Origin: Kamptonema sp. UHCC 0994
GTDB taxonomy: Bacteria; Cyanobacteriota; Cyanobacteriia; Cyanobacteriales; Microcoleaceae
Direction of reading: 5' to 3'
Assembly: GCF_029167235.1 (NCBI RefSeq)
Contig: NZ_JARFTR010000080.1
Location: forward strand, 5,144 to 50,505
Length of the DNA stretch: 45,362 bases
Part shown: positions 34,608 through 44,000 of the stretch, piece by piece
Layout: each line of letters opens with the position of its first letter
Position numbering within the stretch: position 1 is the first letter of the stretch
Translations under genes and position numbers: made by a program
The notes under the pieces: generated by a model
The model's input: only the letters and a program-made list of their open reading frames with translations
Told to the model about the DNA's origin: nothing
Database searches by the model: none

Positions 34608-36179
34608 TTAAACAACCGTTACTAACTTTTTCTCCTTCACTTCCACCGGCGCACTTAAGGCTTCTTCCAAATCAGCACATCCTAATTTTTCCTCCAAAAT
34701 TGCCATCACTTCCCGGCCGAAATCATTAGAATTTCTTTGCCAAGCATCTAAACAAACTTGCCCAAAAAACGAACCAAAAGGTTCAGGATTCCACAACAAC
34801 TTCCTAGCATTCCAAGGCATTAAACTCATTGGATCGTAACCAGGTTTGAGAATATCTTTCTTAAACGCATACTCTTCTAAAATAGTATGAGGCTGCAACC
34901 CAATAAAGAAAATAGCAGGTTCCACCTTATCAGCGCCAAAAATTCGTTCTAATTCGCGATGATAGGCAATAGTTTGACGAATCGTATCAAAGGTTTCATC
35001 AATCACATTAAACGAGTAATTCACCGAAACCAAATCGTTAAAACCAGCCGCCTTCAAATCGCGGCAATTTTCCAAAACTACGCGCAAATTATAACCCATT
35101 CGCATCTTCCTGACGAGTTCCTGAGAACCGCTAGTAATGCCAATTTCAAAGTAATTCATCCCCGTTTTCGCCATTAATTCGCACAACTGCGGCGTTAAGT
35201 TATCTGCGCGAATATAAGCGGCCCAGTGAATATCAGTCATCCCAGCATCAAGGATTTTCTGTAATAACTCAACAGCATCATCGATGTATTTACGCGCGGG
35301 GATAAATTGAGCGTCAGTAAACCAGAAATTGCGAATACCTCTATCGTAAAGTTGCCGCATTTCTGCAACTACTTCATCCGCAGGATTAATCCGCACTTGC
35401 TTACCTTCAATTACTGTATAAATGCAGTAGCAACAATTATGAGGACAACCGCGTTTAGTTTGTACGCCAACGTAGAAATCTTGGTCTTGAAAGTAATACT
35501 GTAATTCCGGCCAAATGGTTTCAATATAATCGTAATTACAAGCGGTTTTTTCAATGTTGGCTGGCTTTTCGTGAATCAAGCGATCGCGCGGCGTAGTTTC
35601 GCCAACAACATAACACCGTTCGTTACTAAGATCCTCACCCCGCAGCAATTTTTCTAACAGCGCCTCTCCCTCACCTACGGAGACAATCGTTCCCGCAGGT
35701 AAACTGCGGCCCAATTGCTCGTAAAACACGCTGACAGCACCACCACCTACCACTAAACGCGCATCGGAATGATATTTTTGGGCTCGTTTCAACCCCCGTT
35801 TAATTAAACCCAAATTACGCCAGAGTTCCGCATAGTAGGAAGTCGCTAACCGCAGTCCCCCTAATGCGCCTCGCATTTTAATCAAAGGATTTTTAGCATA
35901 ATAAAACTCAAAGGCATTCTGAAGCGGGTTCCCGCCTCTACCGCCAACTGGTGCGTAAATCTGAATATCTCGCCAAGAGAAAACTAGCAAGGTTGGCTGA
36001 AATTCATCTACACAAGCATCTAAAGCGCTATTAAAATCTAAAGGAGGCACCGCACCCAGATCGAAAATCCGCTGTTCAACGCTTGGAAAGAGCTTGTGAA
36101 CGTGATCTGAGAGGTAGACAACTCCAATTGGGAAAATGGGATTGCAAGGGAGACGAACGTAGAGAACTCGGTTTTCCAT
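34608..36179 (-). CDS. B12-binding-type radical SAM protein
   Basis: A 523-aa radical SAM enzyme. The N-terminal ~215 residues form a cobalamin-binding-like Rossmann region (VVGGGAVSVFYEQLG, GTIVSVGEGEALLEKLL) as in BchE/class B enzymes. The 4Fe-4S motif CxxxCxxC is C245, C249, C252 (CPHNCCYC), followed by the TIM-barrel core (FWFTDAQF, YFEIGITSGS). Such enzymes perform methylations or cyclisations with SAM. Substrate unknown; no biosynthetic cluster is adjacent. Confidence 0.88.
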   Translation of the reverse strand: MENRVLYVRLPCNPIFPIGVVYLSDHVHKLFPSVEQRIFDLGAVPPLDFNSALDACVDEFQPTLLVFSWRDIQIYAPVGGRGGNPLQNAFEFYYAKNPLIKMRGALGGLRLATSYYAELWRNLGLIKRGLKRAQKYHSDARLVVGGGAVSVFYEQLGRSLPAGTIVSVGEGEALLEKLLRGEDLSNERCYVVGETTPRDRLIHEKPANIEKTACNYDYIETIWPELQYYFQDQDFYVGVQTKRGCPHNCCYCIYTVIEGKQVRINPADEVVAEMRQLYDRGIRNFWFTDAQFIPARKYIDDAVELLQKILDAGMTDIHWAAYIRADNLTPQLCELMAKTGMNYFEIGITSGSQELVRKMRMGYNLRVVLENCRDLKAAGFNDLVSVNYSFNVIDETFDTIRQTIAYHRELERIFGADKVEPAIFFIGLQPHTILEEYAFKKDILKPGYDPMSLMPWNARKLLWNPEPFGSFFGQVCLDAWQRNSNDFGREVMAILEEKLGCADLEEALSAPVEVKEKKLVTVV

Positions 36180-36233
36180 GATGTTTATTATATCGGAAAT
36201 TTACGAAGTTTAGAGGGTTCTTTAATTTGAACA

Positions 36234-36322
36234 GGACTTATGCAAAATTGTTTGTCACGCCGCCCTCTGGGCGGTAAAAATACCGCCCAGAGGGCGGCGT
36301 TACGTAAACTGTGCATAAGCCC
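36234..36322. repeat. 89-bp MITE-like element with perfect 20-bp hairpin
   Basis: GGACTTATGCA (36234-36244) and TGCATAAGCCC (36312-36322) are near-perfect inverted ends. Inside, 36257-36276 and 36281-36300 pair perfectly over 20 bp (CGCCGCCCTCTGGGCGGT) with an AAAA loop. TGCGTAAGTCC, a related end sequence, recurs near 36344 and 40798. Confidence 0.75.
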
Positions 36323-36440
36323 TATCTAGAAACCGTTTTTTTGCGTAAGTCCTATATGATTAACTTTCAGCCTTGACTGAGTTTTGAGGTGATGGCGTAG
36401 TTTCTGACCGCTTATAAAAACCTATGCAAATCTACTATCG

Positions 36441-36545
36441 CTAATAGAGGAGCAAAAGCCTAAGTCTACGGTGTAACTTAACCAAAGGTAAGTAATATTG
36501 CATTACTGCTTGCTTTTATAAGCTTGTCCACTACTCCTCTGTTAG
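36441..36545 (+). ncRNA. Possible structured RNA (multi-branched)
   Basis: CTAATAGAGGAG (36441-36452) pairs with CTCCTCTGTTAG (36534-36545; one G-U) and encloses two small hairpins (GTAAT/ATTAC at 36492-36506, GCTT/AAGC at 36512-36523) and a large unpaired bubble. The outline is reminiscent of 6S RNA, but I cannot match a consensus. Confidence 0.3.
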
Positions 36546-37209
36546 AGCTTGAAACCTTTGGGTGTTTGTATATTCAGTTGGTGTAGTCAATTCGGATCAG
36601 GTGTTTTAGTAACACTCAAGTTACTTGAGCCTTAATAACTCGCATTGACCAAGCGCAAGTTTATTATAACTTAATTCCGCTAAAACAACTCACCGATCTT
36701 CACCCAATACCCACAATTCGTTAATTCAATACTAGGTAAATCTAGGTATTTTGGCTACTGCAACCAACCCTGTTATTTGGAAGCGGAACTCTTCCTTTCT
36801 TACTAAGTTAGGATAAAATTTGCTTCTCAGTGGCAGCTAAGATCGCATATCGCAACCGCTTTCAGCGGTTAGCCCCTTCTTTCCCTAGCCCCTAGCCCCT
36901 AGCCCCTAGCCCCTAGCCCCTAACCGCCCTGGCGGTTACTATAAAACTGAATTTGATTCTGACTAAAATAGAAAACTCGCTCACAGAAGTTAAGCGTGTA
37001 AGCTAAATAAGAGGAAATAATTAAACCTAAAATATCAAAGACCGATGACGAAAAGTAGGCTCGATAGATATTTTCTCTTCTGCCTTCTGCCATTCCAGAT
37101 AACTAAATTCTTCTGCCCTTCCAGATAAATATGTTAACGTTTAATAACTATATAATACAGTAAATAATCACTAAAGTTTGAGATATATAAACTTCTGGGA
37201 GTTGTACAG

Positions 37210-38397
37210 ATGAAGATTTTGGTACTGGCATGGGAGTTTCCGCCCCGAATTGTAGGGGGTATAGCTCGTCATGTAGCGGAATTATATCCTGAGCTAGTCA
37301 AGTTAGGGCATGAAGTTCACTTGATTACTGTAGAGTTTGGCCAAGCCCCCATGTATGAAGTAGTGGAGGGAATACGAGTGCATCGGGTTCCTGTGTCACC
37401 AGCCCATAACTTTTTCCACTGGGTTGTTAACATGAATCAAAGCATGGGACATCACGGTGGTAAGATCGTGCTGGAAGAAGGGCCATTCGATCTAATCCAT
37501 GCTCATGACTGGCTGGTGGGAGATGCGGGGATAGCACTAAAGCACACTTTTAAAGTGCCGCTGATTACGACTATACACGCAACGGAATACGGACGTTACA
37601 ATGGTCTCCACTCCAACGAACACCGCTACATCAGCGGTAAAGAAAATGATTTAGCCTACAACGCTTGGCGCGTAATTGTCTGTAGCGAATATATGCGACG
37701 GGAAGTAGAACGGGTATTAGCTACTCCTTGGAATAAAATAGAAGTTATTTACAATGGGATTCGTCCAGAGAAAAAGCCTCGCTGGAGTGATTTTGATGCT
37801 TTAAATTTCCGCCGTAAATTTGCTCACGACCATGAGAAAATAGTTTATTATGTCGGTCGGATGACGTATGAAAAGGGTGTTTCGGTATTACTGAATGCGG
37901 CTCCGATGGTACTGCGGGCGACGGGGAGCAATACCAAGTTTATAATTATTGGTGGCGGCCATACGGAACACTTGAAACATCAAGCTTGGGAATTGGGGAT
38001 TTGGCACAAGTGTTTGTTTACGGGATTTATGTTTGAGGAATATCTCGATAAATTCCAAACTGTGGCTGACTGTGCGGTTTTTCCCAGTTTATACGAACCT
38101 TTTGGCATTGTGGCTCTAGAAAGTTTTGCGGCGCGGGTGCCCGTGGTGGTTTCAGATACAGGGGGACTGCCAGAAGTGGTGCAGCACACTAAAACGGGGG
38201 TGGTTACTCACGCTAATAATCCGCATTCTTTGGCCTGGGGGATTTTGGAAGTGTTAAAAAATCCGGGCTATGCAAAGTGGTTGGTTGACAATGCTTATGA
38301 AGATTTGGAACGGCGATTTAACTGGCCGAAGTTGGCGAATGATACTGAGTGGGTTTATAAGCGGGTTGTTGAAGAGCGATCGCAAGTAAGTTGGTAA
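37210..38397 (+). CDS. Glycosyltransferase family 4
   Basis: A 395-aa GT-B retaining glycosyltransferase with the glycogen-synthase-like N-terminus MKILVLAWEFPPRIVGGIAR (glycine loop), FDLIHAHDWLVG, the second-domain start YYVGRMTYEKGV, and the E-x7-E motif EPFGIVALE followed by VVSDTGGLPEVV. It transfers a hexose from a nucleotide sugar to an unknown acceptor; a glucan- or trehalose-related role is possible. Heptamer repeats start directly after its stop. Confidence 0.9.
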   Translation: MKILVLAWEFPPRIVGGIARHVAELYPELVKLGHEVHLITVEFGQAPMYEVVEGIRVHRVPVSPAHNFFHWVVNMNQSMGHHGGKIVLEEGPFDLIHAHDWLVGDAGIALKHTFKVPLITTIHATEYGRYNGLHSNEHRYISGKENDLAYNAWRVIVCSEYMRREVERVLATPWNKIEVIYNGIRPEKKPRWSDFDALNFRRKFAHDHEKIVYYVGRMTYEKGVSVLLNAAPMVLRATGSNTKFIIIGGGHTEHLKHQAWELGIWHKCLFTGFMFEEYLDKFQTVADCAVFPSLYEPFGIVALESFAARVPVVVSDTGGLPEVVQHTKTGVVTHANNPHSLAWGILEVLKNPGYAKWLVDNAYEDLERRFNWPKLANDTEWVYKRVVEERSQVSW

Positions 38398-38442
38398 TTG
38401 TTAGTAGTTAATAGTTAGTGGTTAGTTGTTAGTAGTTAGTTG
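38398..38442. repeat. GTTAGTA/GTTAGTT tandem repeat after GT4 gene
   Basis: Degenerate GTTAGTT-type heptamers begin right after the stop at 38397. Further on, CTCGCAACTTCGG...GCGGTCGCAATGACA is a half copy of the TGTCATTGCGA family. Confidence 0.8.
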
Positions 38443-38558
38443 TTTGCTCTACCAAAAATCTAAGGTTTGGGTTTGGTTTGCTTTGTACCCTCGCAACTTC
38501 GGCTTCCCTGCGGTCGCAATGACAGAATTGTGTTAGTGTGGGTAAGTCCTAAGTTAAC

Positions 38559-40430
38559 TCAAATAATCAAAATATCAGATGCACTCAACGGAGGTGCAGC
38601 AGCTAACGTAGCTATCAAAACTTGCGGCGCTGGGCCAATACCATCGGCATCGAAGAACAAATTCGCAGAACCACTATCATAAATTAATCTTTGAATTAAG
38701 TCAGATGCAGTAACACCTAAAACGAACTGACTAGCAGCAAGCGTACCCGCCGTTAAACCACCGCCGAAATCCGTAGCAGAGATGAGAATGCGATCGCTAC
38801 CAGTAGTGAAATCATTCAGGAAGTCAATTCCGTCACCTGGAGAGTTTAATTGAAAGTAATCATTGCCGATACCGCCGGCTAACAGATCGCTACCGCCATC
38901 ACCAATAAGAGTGTCATTGCCGATCCCAGCGCTAAGGGTGTCATCACCAGTACCACCATTGAGACTATCATTGCCATCCCCGCCAAGCAGAAAGTCGTTT
39001 TCAGTGTCACCAAAGAGAAAATCGTCTCCTGCATCTCCCTGAATCAAGTCATTACCAGTCCCGCCAGTAATGGTATCGTTGCCAAAGTCCCCAACCAGGG
39101 TATCGTTACCATTACCCCCTGCGATCGCATCATTACCATCCGCAACCAAACCAGCACCTGCACCACCAGAGAGACAGTCATCACCCTCTCCGCCAATTAG
39201 GGTATCGCTGCCGAAGTCGCCAATCATGGTATCGTTTCCCAATCCGCCAACTAGACTATCATCACCATCACCGCCTTGCACTCGGTCGTTTTCACTGCCA
39301 CCATCAAGAGAGTCATTACCAGAAGATCCTACTATGGTGTCATCGCCTTCAAACCCGCTAACTTGAAATGCTTCGATATTGACTGTTACTGGGACAGTTG
39401 TACTCGTTAAAGTGCCATCGCTAACTGCGTATTCAAAACTAACTGTAGTGATTCCAACCTGGGAGGTAAATAATAAACTTGTGTCGCCGGGGTTATAATT
39501 TGCAGTGCCATTAATAGGATTGCTCACATTACTAACTGTAACACCTATAGGGCTATCATTTTGTAGTAAATCAACAATTGGAATATTTAGAACGCTAGTA
39601 TAGCTGCCTGTTTGAGTAGTAAAAATTATATCCTGACCATTAGTACCTGATACCACAGCAAATGTTGTCAAATTATCAGCCACAGCTATCGGCGGAGTAG
39701 GTGTAGGTGTAGGAATAGGTGTCGGCGTAGGAGTAGGTGTAGGTGTAGGAATAGGTGTCGGCGTAGGAGTAGGTGTAGGTGTAGGGGTTCCTGAAGGCGA
39801 AGAAAGGACTAAAACATTCTTTAATACTGCCAAAAACTCTTGTGTTATAATGTCTTGAACGATTGCATTTTTAACATTCTCGCCAGTTCCTTGAAAAATA
39901 TTAACCTTACTCGTAGCAGTGCTAAACGTTGTTAAATCAATAATACTTCTGCCTTGACTGAATATTTCACTGCCATTAGCTAGGCGAATGACATCTTCGC
40001 CATTGCCAAAGTCGGTAATAACTGGTGCATTGACTAGATTCAGACTCCCACTTGAGGGCCCAAAGGAAAAAGTATCGGCTCCCTCACCCCCTGTGCTCGT
40101 ATCTCCCCCGCTATCGCTTTGAATTAAGTCATTTCCCTGATTGCCAAACAGCAAGTCGCTACCTTCTCCTCCCCGCAATGTATCCTCGCCTTTACCCCCA
40201 AAAATGACATCGCGACCGTCTGCACCATCCAAGCTATCATTGTCTAAGTTTCCAAAGAGATAGTCGTTACCTAAGCTACCGCTGCCTGTGTCGCTGCCTT
40301 TGCCACCATACAGCAAGTCATCTCCCTCTGCACCATTGAGCAAGTCACTACCGGCTCTGCCGTAGATGACATCTCGCTGTGAGGTTCCAGTTAAATTATC
40401 ATCATCAAGTGTGCCGTTAATGACTACCAT
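38559..40430 (-). CDS. Large RTX calcium-binding protein with cadherin-like domain
   Basis: A 623-aa protein. Residues ~1-115 carry hemolysin-type calcium repeats (GRAGSDLLNGAEGDDLLYGG). A Thr-Pro linker (~215-250, [11 protein letters not shown]) leads to an Ig/cadherin-like domain (~250-355, AVSDGTLTSTTVPVTVNI). A second block of nonapeptide repeats (~360-530) and a terminal domain (DGIDFLNDFTTGSDRILIS ... ending LSASDILII) follow. The end is typical of type I-secreted cyanobacterial surface proteins. No N-terminal signal peptide. Likely exported, calcium-stabilised, with an adhesive or S-layer-like role (inference). Confidence 0.88.
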   Translation of the reverse strand: MVVINGTLDDDNLTGTSQRDVIYGRAGSDLLNGAEGDDLLYGGKGSDTGSGSLGNDYLFGNLDNDSLDGADGRDVIFGGKGEDTLRGGEGSDLLFGNQGNDLIQSDSGGDTSTGGEGADTFSFGPSSGSLNLVNAPVITDFGNGEDVIRLANGSEIFSQGRSIIDLTTFSTATSKVNIFQGTGENVKNAIVQDIITQEFLAVLKNVLVLSSPSGTPTPTPTPTPTPIPTPTPTPTPTPIPTPTPTPPIAVADNLTTFAVVSGTNGQDIIFTTQTGSYTSVLNIPIVDLLQNDSPIGVTVSNVSNPINGTANYNPGDTSLLFTSQVGITTVSFEYAVSDGTLTSTTVPVTVNIEAFQVSGFEGDDTIVGSSGNDSLDGGSENDRVQGGDGDDSLVGGLGNDTMIGDFGSDTLIGGEGDDCLSGGAGAGLVADGNDAIAGGNGNDTLVGDFGNDTITGGTGNDLIQGDAGDDFLFGDTENDFLLGGDGNDSLNGGTGDDTLSAGIGNDTLIGDGGSDLLAGGIGNDYFQLNSPGDGIDFLNDFTTGSDRILISATDFGGGLTAGTLAASQFVLGVTASDLIQRLIYDSGSANLFFDADGIGPAPQVLIATLAAAPPLSASDILII

Positions 40431-40565
40431 GAGCGAGGTTTTCCCTATAGTTGGTTTTAGCTTCTATCTTAAGAGGAACTGAGGATGGTCAGTAATTAAA
40501 ATAGGAGTTGTGTACTAATAATGAGTAATCAAGGTTTAAGATTGCCTTGGGATTGCTTTGTTCCT

Positions 40566-40710
40566 TAGATTGCTTCTTTCCTCAGATTGCTTCTTTCCTC
40601 AGATTGCTTCTTTCCTCAGATTGCTTGACTATTGCTTCAGATTGCTTCGTACCTCGCAACGCTTCGCGCCTCGCAACGCTTCGCGCCTCGCAACGCTTCG
40701 CGCCTCGCAA
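40566..40710. repeat. Two adjacent tandem arrays
   Basis: Three or more units of CAGATTGCTTCTTTCCT (17 bp) at about 40566-40625, then three units of CGCAACGCTTCGCGCCT (17 bp) at about 40657-40710. The two units share a TCGC/GCTTC theme. Confidence 0.8.
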
Positions 40711-40901
40711 CTGCGCTGCGCTTGACGCGCTACGCTTGACTGCGCTGCAATTGACTGCACTGCGCTTGGCTCTCATAATGACAGAAAATCGTACCCATGC
40801 GTAAGTCCTCTTAAAAATTCTGTCCTCCTATTCTAGGGAACTTTAGAAGGATCTATCTGTCTTGCCAACTTAGGCTTTAAGTAGATGGATATAATTAAAC
40901 G

Positions 40902-40972
40902 TAGAGTGGGCGATTCCTGCAAAAAGTAATGTTTTTTATAGCTAGAGATGCTTGTTGACGAACGCCACTCTA
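40902..40972. repeat. 71-bp MITE-like element, second copy of the TAGGGTGGGCG family
   Basis: TAGAGTGGGCG (40902-40912) pairs with CGCCACTCTA (40963-40972) with one missing base. Size, end sequence and the following TTCCTGC match the element at 12124-12192. Confidence 0.65.
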
Positions 40973-41026
40973 GAAATTATAACGTTTTTTGAAATCTGTG
41001 TTCTAATTAGTATTTAGGTGTATTTT

Positions 41027-44000
41027 ATGATAAAGAATCTAAAGTTAGATATTAAAAAATGTGGGCTTTTGGTTTTCCCTTTTTATTTTTTTATCTTTGA
41101 TTCTTTTGCCGAAGCACAGCCGATTAAACCCGCGATGGATGGCACGGGAACTTTAGTCACTCCCGAAGGCAACCGCTACAATATTGACGGCGGTACTATC
41201 TCAAAAGATGGAGCAAATCTTTTTCACAGTTTTCAACAGTTTGGTTTGAGTGAAGGTCAAGTTGCTAATTTTTTATCGAATCCAGCTATTAGAAATATTT
41301 TGGCTCGTGTTGTGGGTGGCGATGCTTCGATTATTAATGGTTTAATCTCTGTTAGTGGTGGGAATTCTAATCTTTTTTTAATCAATCCGGCGGGGATTGT
41401 TTTCGGTGCTAATGCGAGTCTAAATGTGCCGGGTAGTTTTACTGTTACTACTGCTAATGGTATCGGGTTTGGAAGTAATTGGTTTAATGCTGTTGGTGTT
41501 AATAATTATGCTACATTGGTAGGAACGCCTAGTAGTTTTGATTTTAGTAGAGCGCGATCGGGAAGTATAGTTAATGCTGGTCAGTTAGCAGTTTTGCCGG
41601 GACAAAATTTAACCTTGCTTGGTGGTACTGTTGTCAATACTGGTAGTCTAGCCGCACCAGGGGGTCAAATTATTGTTGCTGCTGTCTCTGGTGAGAATGT
41701 GGTTCGCATCAGTCAACAAGGACTATTGCTGAGTTTAGAGGTGAGGGTTCCGCAAGAGGGAGAATCTGCAATCGCACCTGTTTCTTTACCTCAGTTATTA
41801 ACGGGTACTGGTAGTAGTCACGCTACGGGACTCGCTGTTAATAGTGCTGGGGAAGTGGTTTTGATCGGTTCGGGTTTGAAGGTAGAAAGTGGAGATGTGG
41901 TAATTGCACCAAATTCTGCAATGCCTGCGGCGGGGGACGCTAACTCACTTCAAGGTCAATCGGCTATACTTTATGGTGCGAATAATCTCACTTTGTTAAG
42001 CAGTCAATTATACACGACTGGCAACCTAACTTTGCAAGCGCGAAACGGGGTGATAGTTAGGGATAGTATAGCTAATCCCTTTGTTGCTAGAGCGGGAGGG
42101 AATCTTTACATTCAGGGCGATCGCAGTATTGATATCCTAGCCTTAAATCCGATTCCAGGTATCGCGCCAGAGCCGCAATTCCAAAGCGGGGGAGACTTGA
42201 GTTTAGTCAGTGGTGGTAATATTTCCGGTGATTCTCACTTTGCGGCTGGCGGTAGTTTCTCGATTCGGAATTTGTCAGGCGGGCCTGGTAACTTTGTGAG
42301 TAGATACGACCCGATATTCAGTTCTGAGGGAGATGTCGTCTTTGGCGATTATACAGGGGTTTCGCTGAAAGTGGAGGCGAAAGGGAGCATTATTGCAGGC
42401 AATATCGAGATTACAGGGCCCGATGTTACGGTTTCTGGTTCCGATCCAGATATTTCAATCTTAACGGGTGGCCCGGCGTTGATTTTGCGATCGGGGGTGG
42501 TAAGTTTGGCAAATCCTCCTAATCTTCCTCCCGATGCTGCGATTGGCGATACAAATTTTACCTCTTTTCCATCTTCATCCAGCTCAATCACAGTAGGGAC
42601 AATCTCAGCAGATGGACAGGTGATTTTGTCAGCGGGGGGTGATATTGTCACCAGCGATATTAGCGGTGGGGAAGTGGCGATCGCAACGGGTGGCTCGATT
42701 ACAACTGCGGGTCTGCTACAGTCGAATGGTGCGATCGCTCTGGAAGCAGCAGGGGATATTTTAACTAATGACATTTCCAGTGTTGGTAACGGCGGCGATG
42801 TGCGTCTGACAAGTAGCGGCGGAAATATTCAAGCGGGTGGAATCAATGTTAGTGCTGGAAGTGCGATCGCTTTGACTGCTTCTGGAAACTTGGCCGTAGA
42901 CTCGTTACGAGGTAATGCAGTTGATGTCACCACTAATACGGGTACTGTTAGTATTGGCAGGATAGATGTGAATGGCAATGTGAGCATTTCGGCCGGGGAA
43001 AAGCTCTCACTTGGTAGCATAAATGCTACGGGCGGTGGCAACAATGTGAGCTTAAGTGCTGAGAATGATATCAGCCTTGAATTTATTAATGCACCTGGAG
43101 GTAGCATTGATATCAGAACTCCGGGTTTTTTCCGAGCTTTTGGTACTTTTACAGACGAAAATGTTACAGAGGCAAGTATTTCAACTGTTGGCGGAGATGG
43201 CGGTGGCTCAATAGTAATTAGGCATGGTGGAGGAGATACTGACTCAGTAACGCCTTTTGTGGTGGGAGATGCGACGGTAAATGGTACTGCGGGTGCGATC
43301 GCTAGCAGTCGTGATAATATCATTCGACCCCGCCAATCTTTCAGCAACTCTTACAGTCAGGGAAATATTCAAATTATTACTACTGACCAAGTAATTCCTA
43401 CTCCCACTCCAACGCCAATTCCCACACCAATTCCCACACCAATTCCCACACCAATTCCCACACCAATTCCCACACCAATTCCCACACCAATTCCCACACC
43501 AATTCCCACACCAATTCCCACACCAATTCCCATACCAATTCCCACACCAATTCCCATACCAATTCCCATACCAATTCCCATACCAATTCCCACACCTACA
43601 CCAATTTTTACTCCCACTCCGATACCAATTTTTACTCCCACTCCAATACCGCTAACTCCAATATCACCAACTCCGAGCCGACCAAATCCTCCCTCAATAC
43701 CGATTGCGAACCCATCGGCTATACTGCAACAAAGTCAAAACCCACTCAACATCTCCATCAACCTACAAAGACCCTCAATTGCTTTACAACCCAATTTAAT
43801 TGAGTTAGGAAATAACCTCCGCAACCTGACAAGCGAAAACGCCAGAGAACCTGTCTTTAACTCAACTTTCCGTGCCAATATCGACCGAAGTTTCAATTCA
43901 GGTGATATCGTTCAGGCATTAGGACAGATCGAAAAATCCTTCACTCAAGAATTTGGCGAATACCTCGGACTTAACTTAACTGTGGGGTTCTCTTCTCTCA

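Larger units (their letters stand above)
36180..37209. other. 1-kb intergenic region: hairpin element, possible structured RNA, tandem repeats
   Basis: No reading frame of note. Contents in order: an 89-bp element with a perfect 20-bp stem (36234-36322); a possible structured RNA (36441-36545); AACCGCTTTCAGCGGTT hairpin near 36856; CCCCTAG tandem units (about 36885-36923) with an AACCGCCCTGGCGGTT hairpin. The last ~250 bp before the GT4 gene are AT-rich and should hold its promoter. Confidence 0.65.
40431..41026. other. Intergenic region with tandem repeats and a MITE-like element
   Basis: About 600 bp without a gene. It holds two tandem arrays (40566-40710), a TGCGTAAGTCC end motif (about 40798-40808), and a 71-bp inverted-repeat element (40902-40972). 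Short open frames here are repeat-derived. The promoter of the CHAT exoprotein gene should lie after 40972. Confidence 0.6.

Noticed and set aside
34379-34615. Open frames such as IPSVIASVIPSV and MTDGMTDAI repeats; also a possible CRISPR-like array
   Set aside because: Units of 10-11 bp without unique spacers of equal length; two 43-bp copies only. This is a dispersed repeat region, not CRISPR or coding.
42349-43347. Two minus-strand Pro/Ser-rich frames opposite the CHAT exoprotein
   Set aside because: Antisense of the beta-helix coding region; no start signals or family resemblance.
43369-43641. Minus-strand GIGVGIGVG and WELVWELV frames
   Set aside because: Antisense of the Pro-Ile-Pro-Thr linker repeat.
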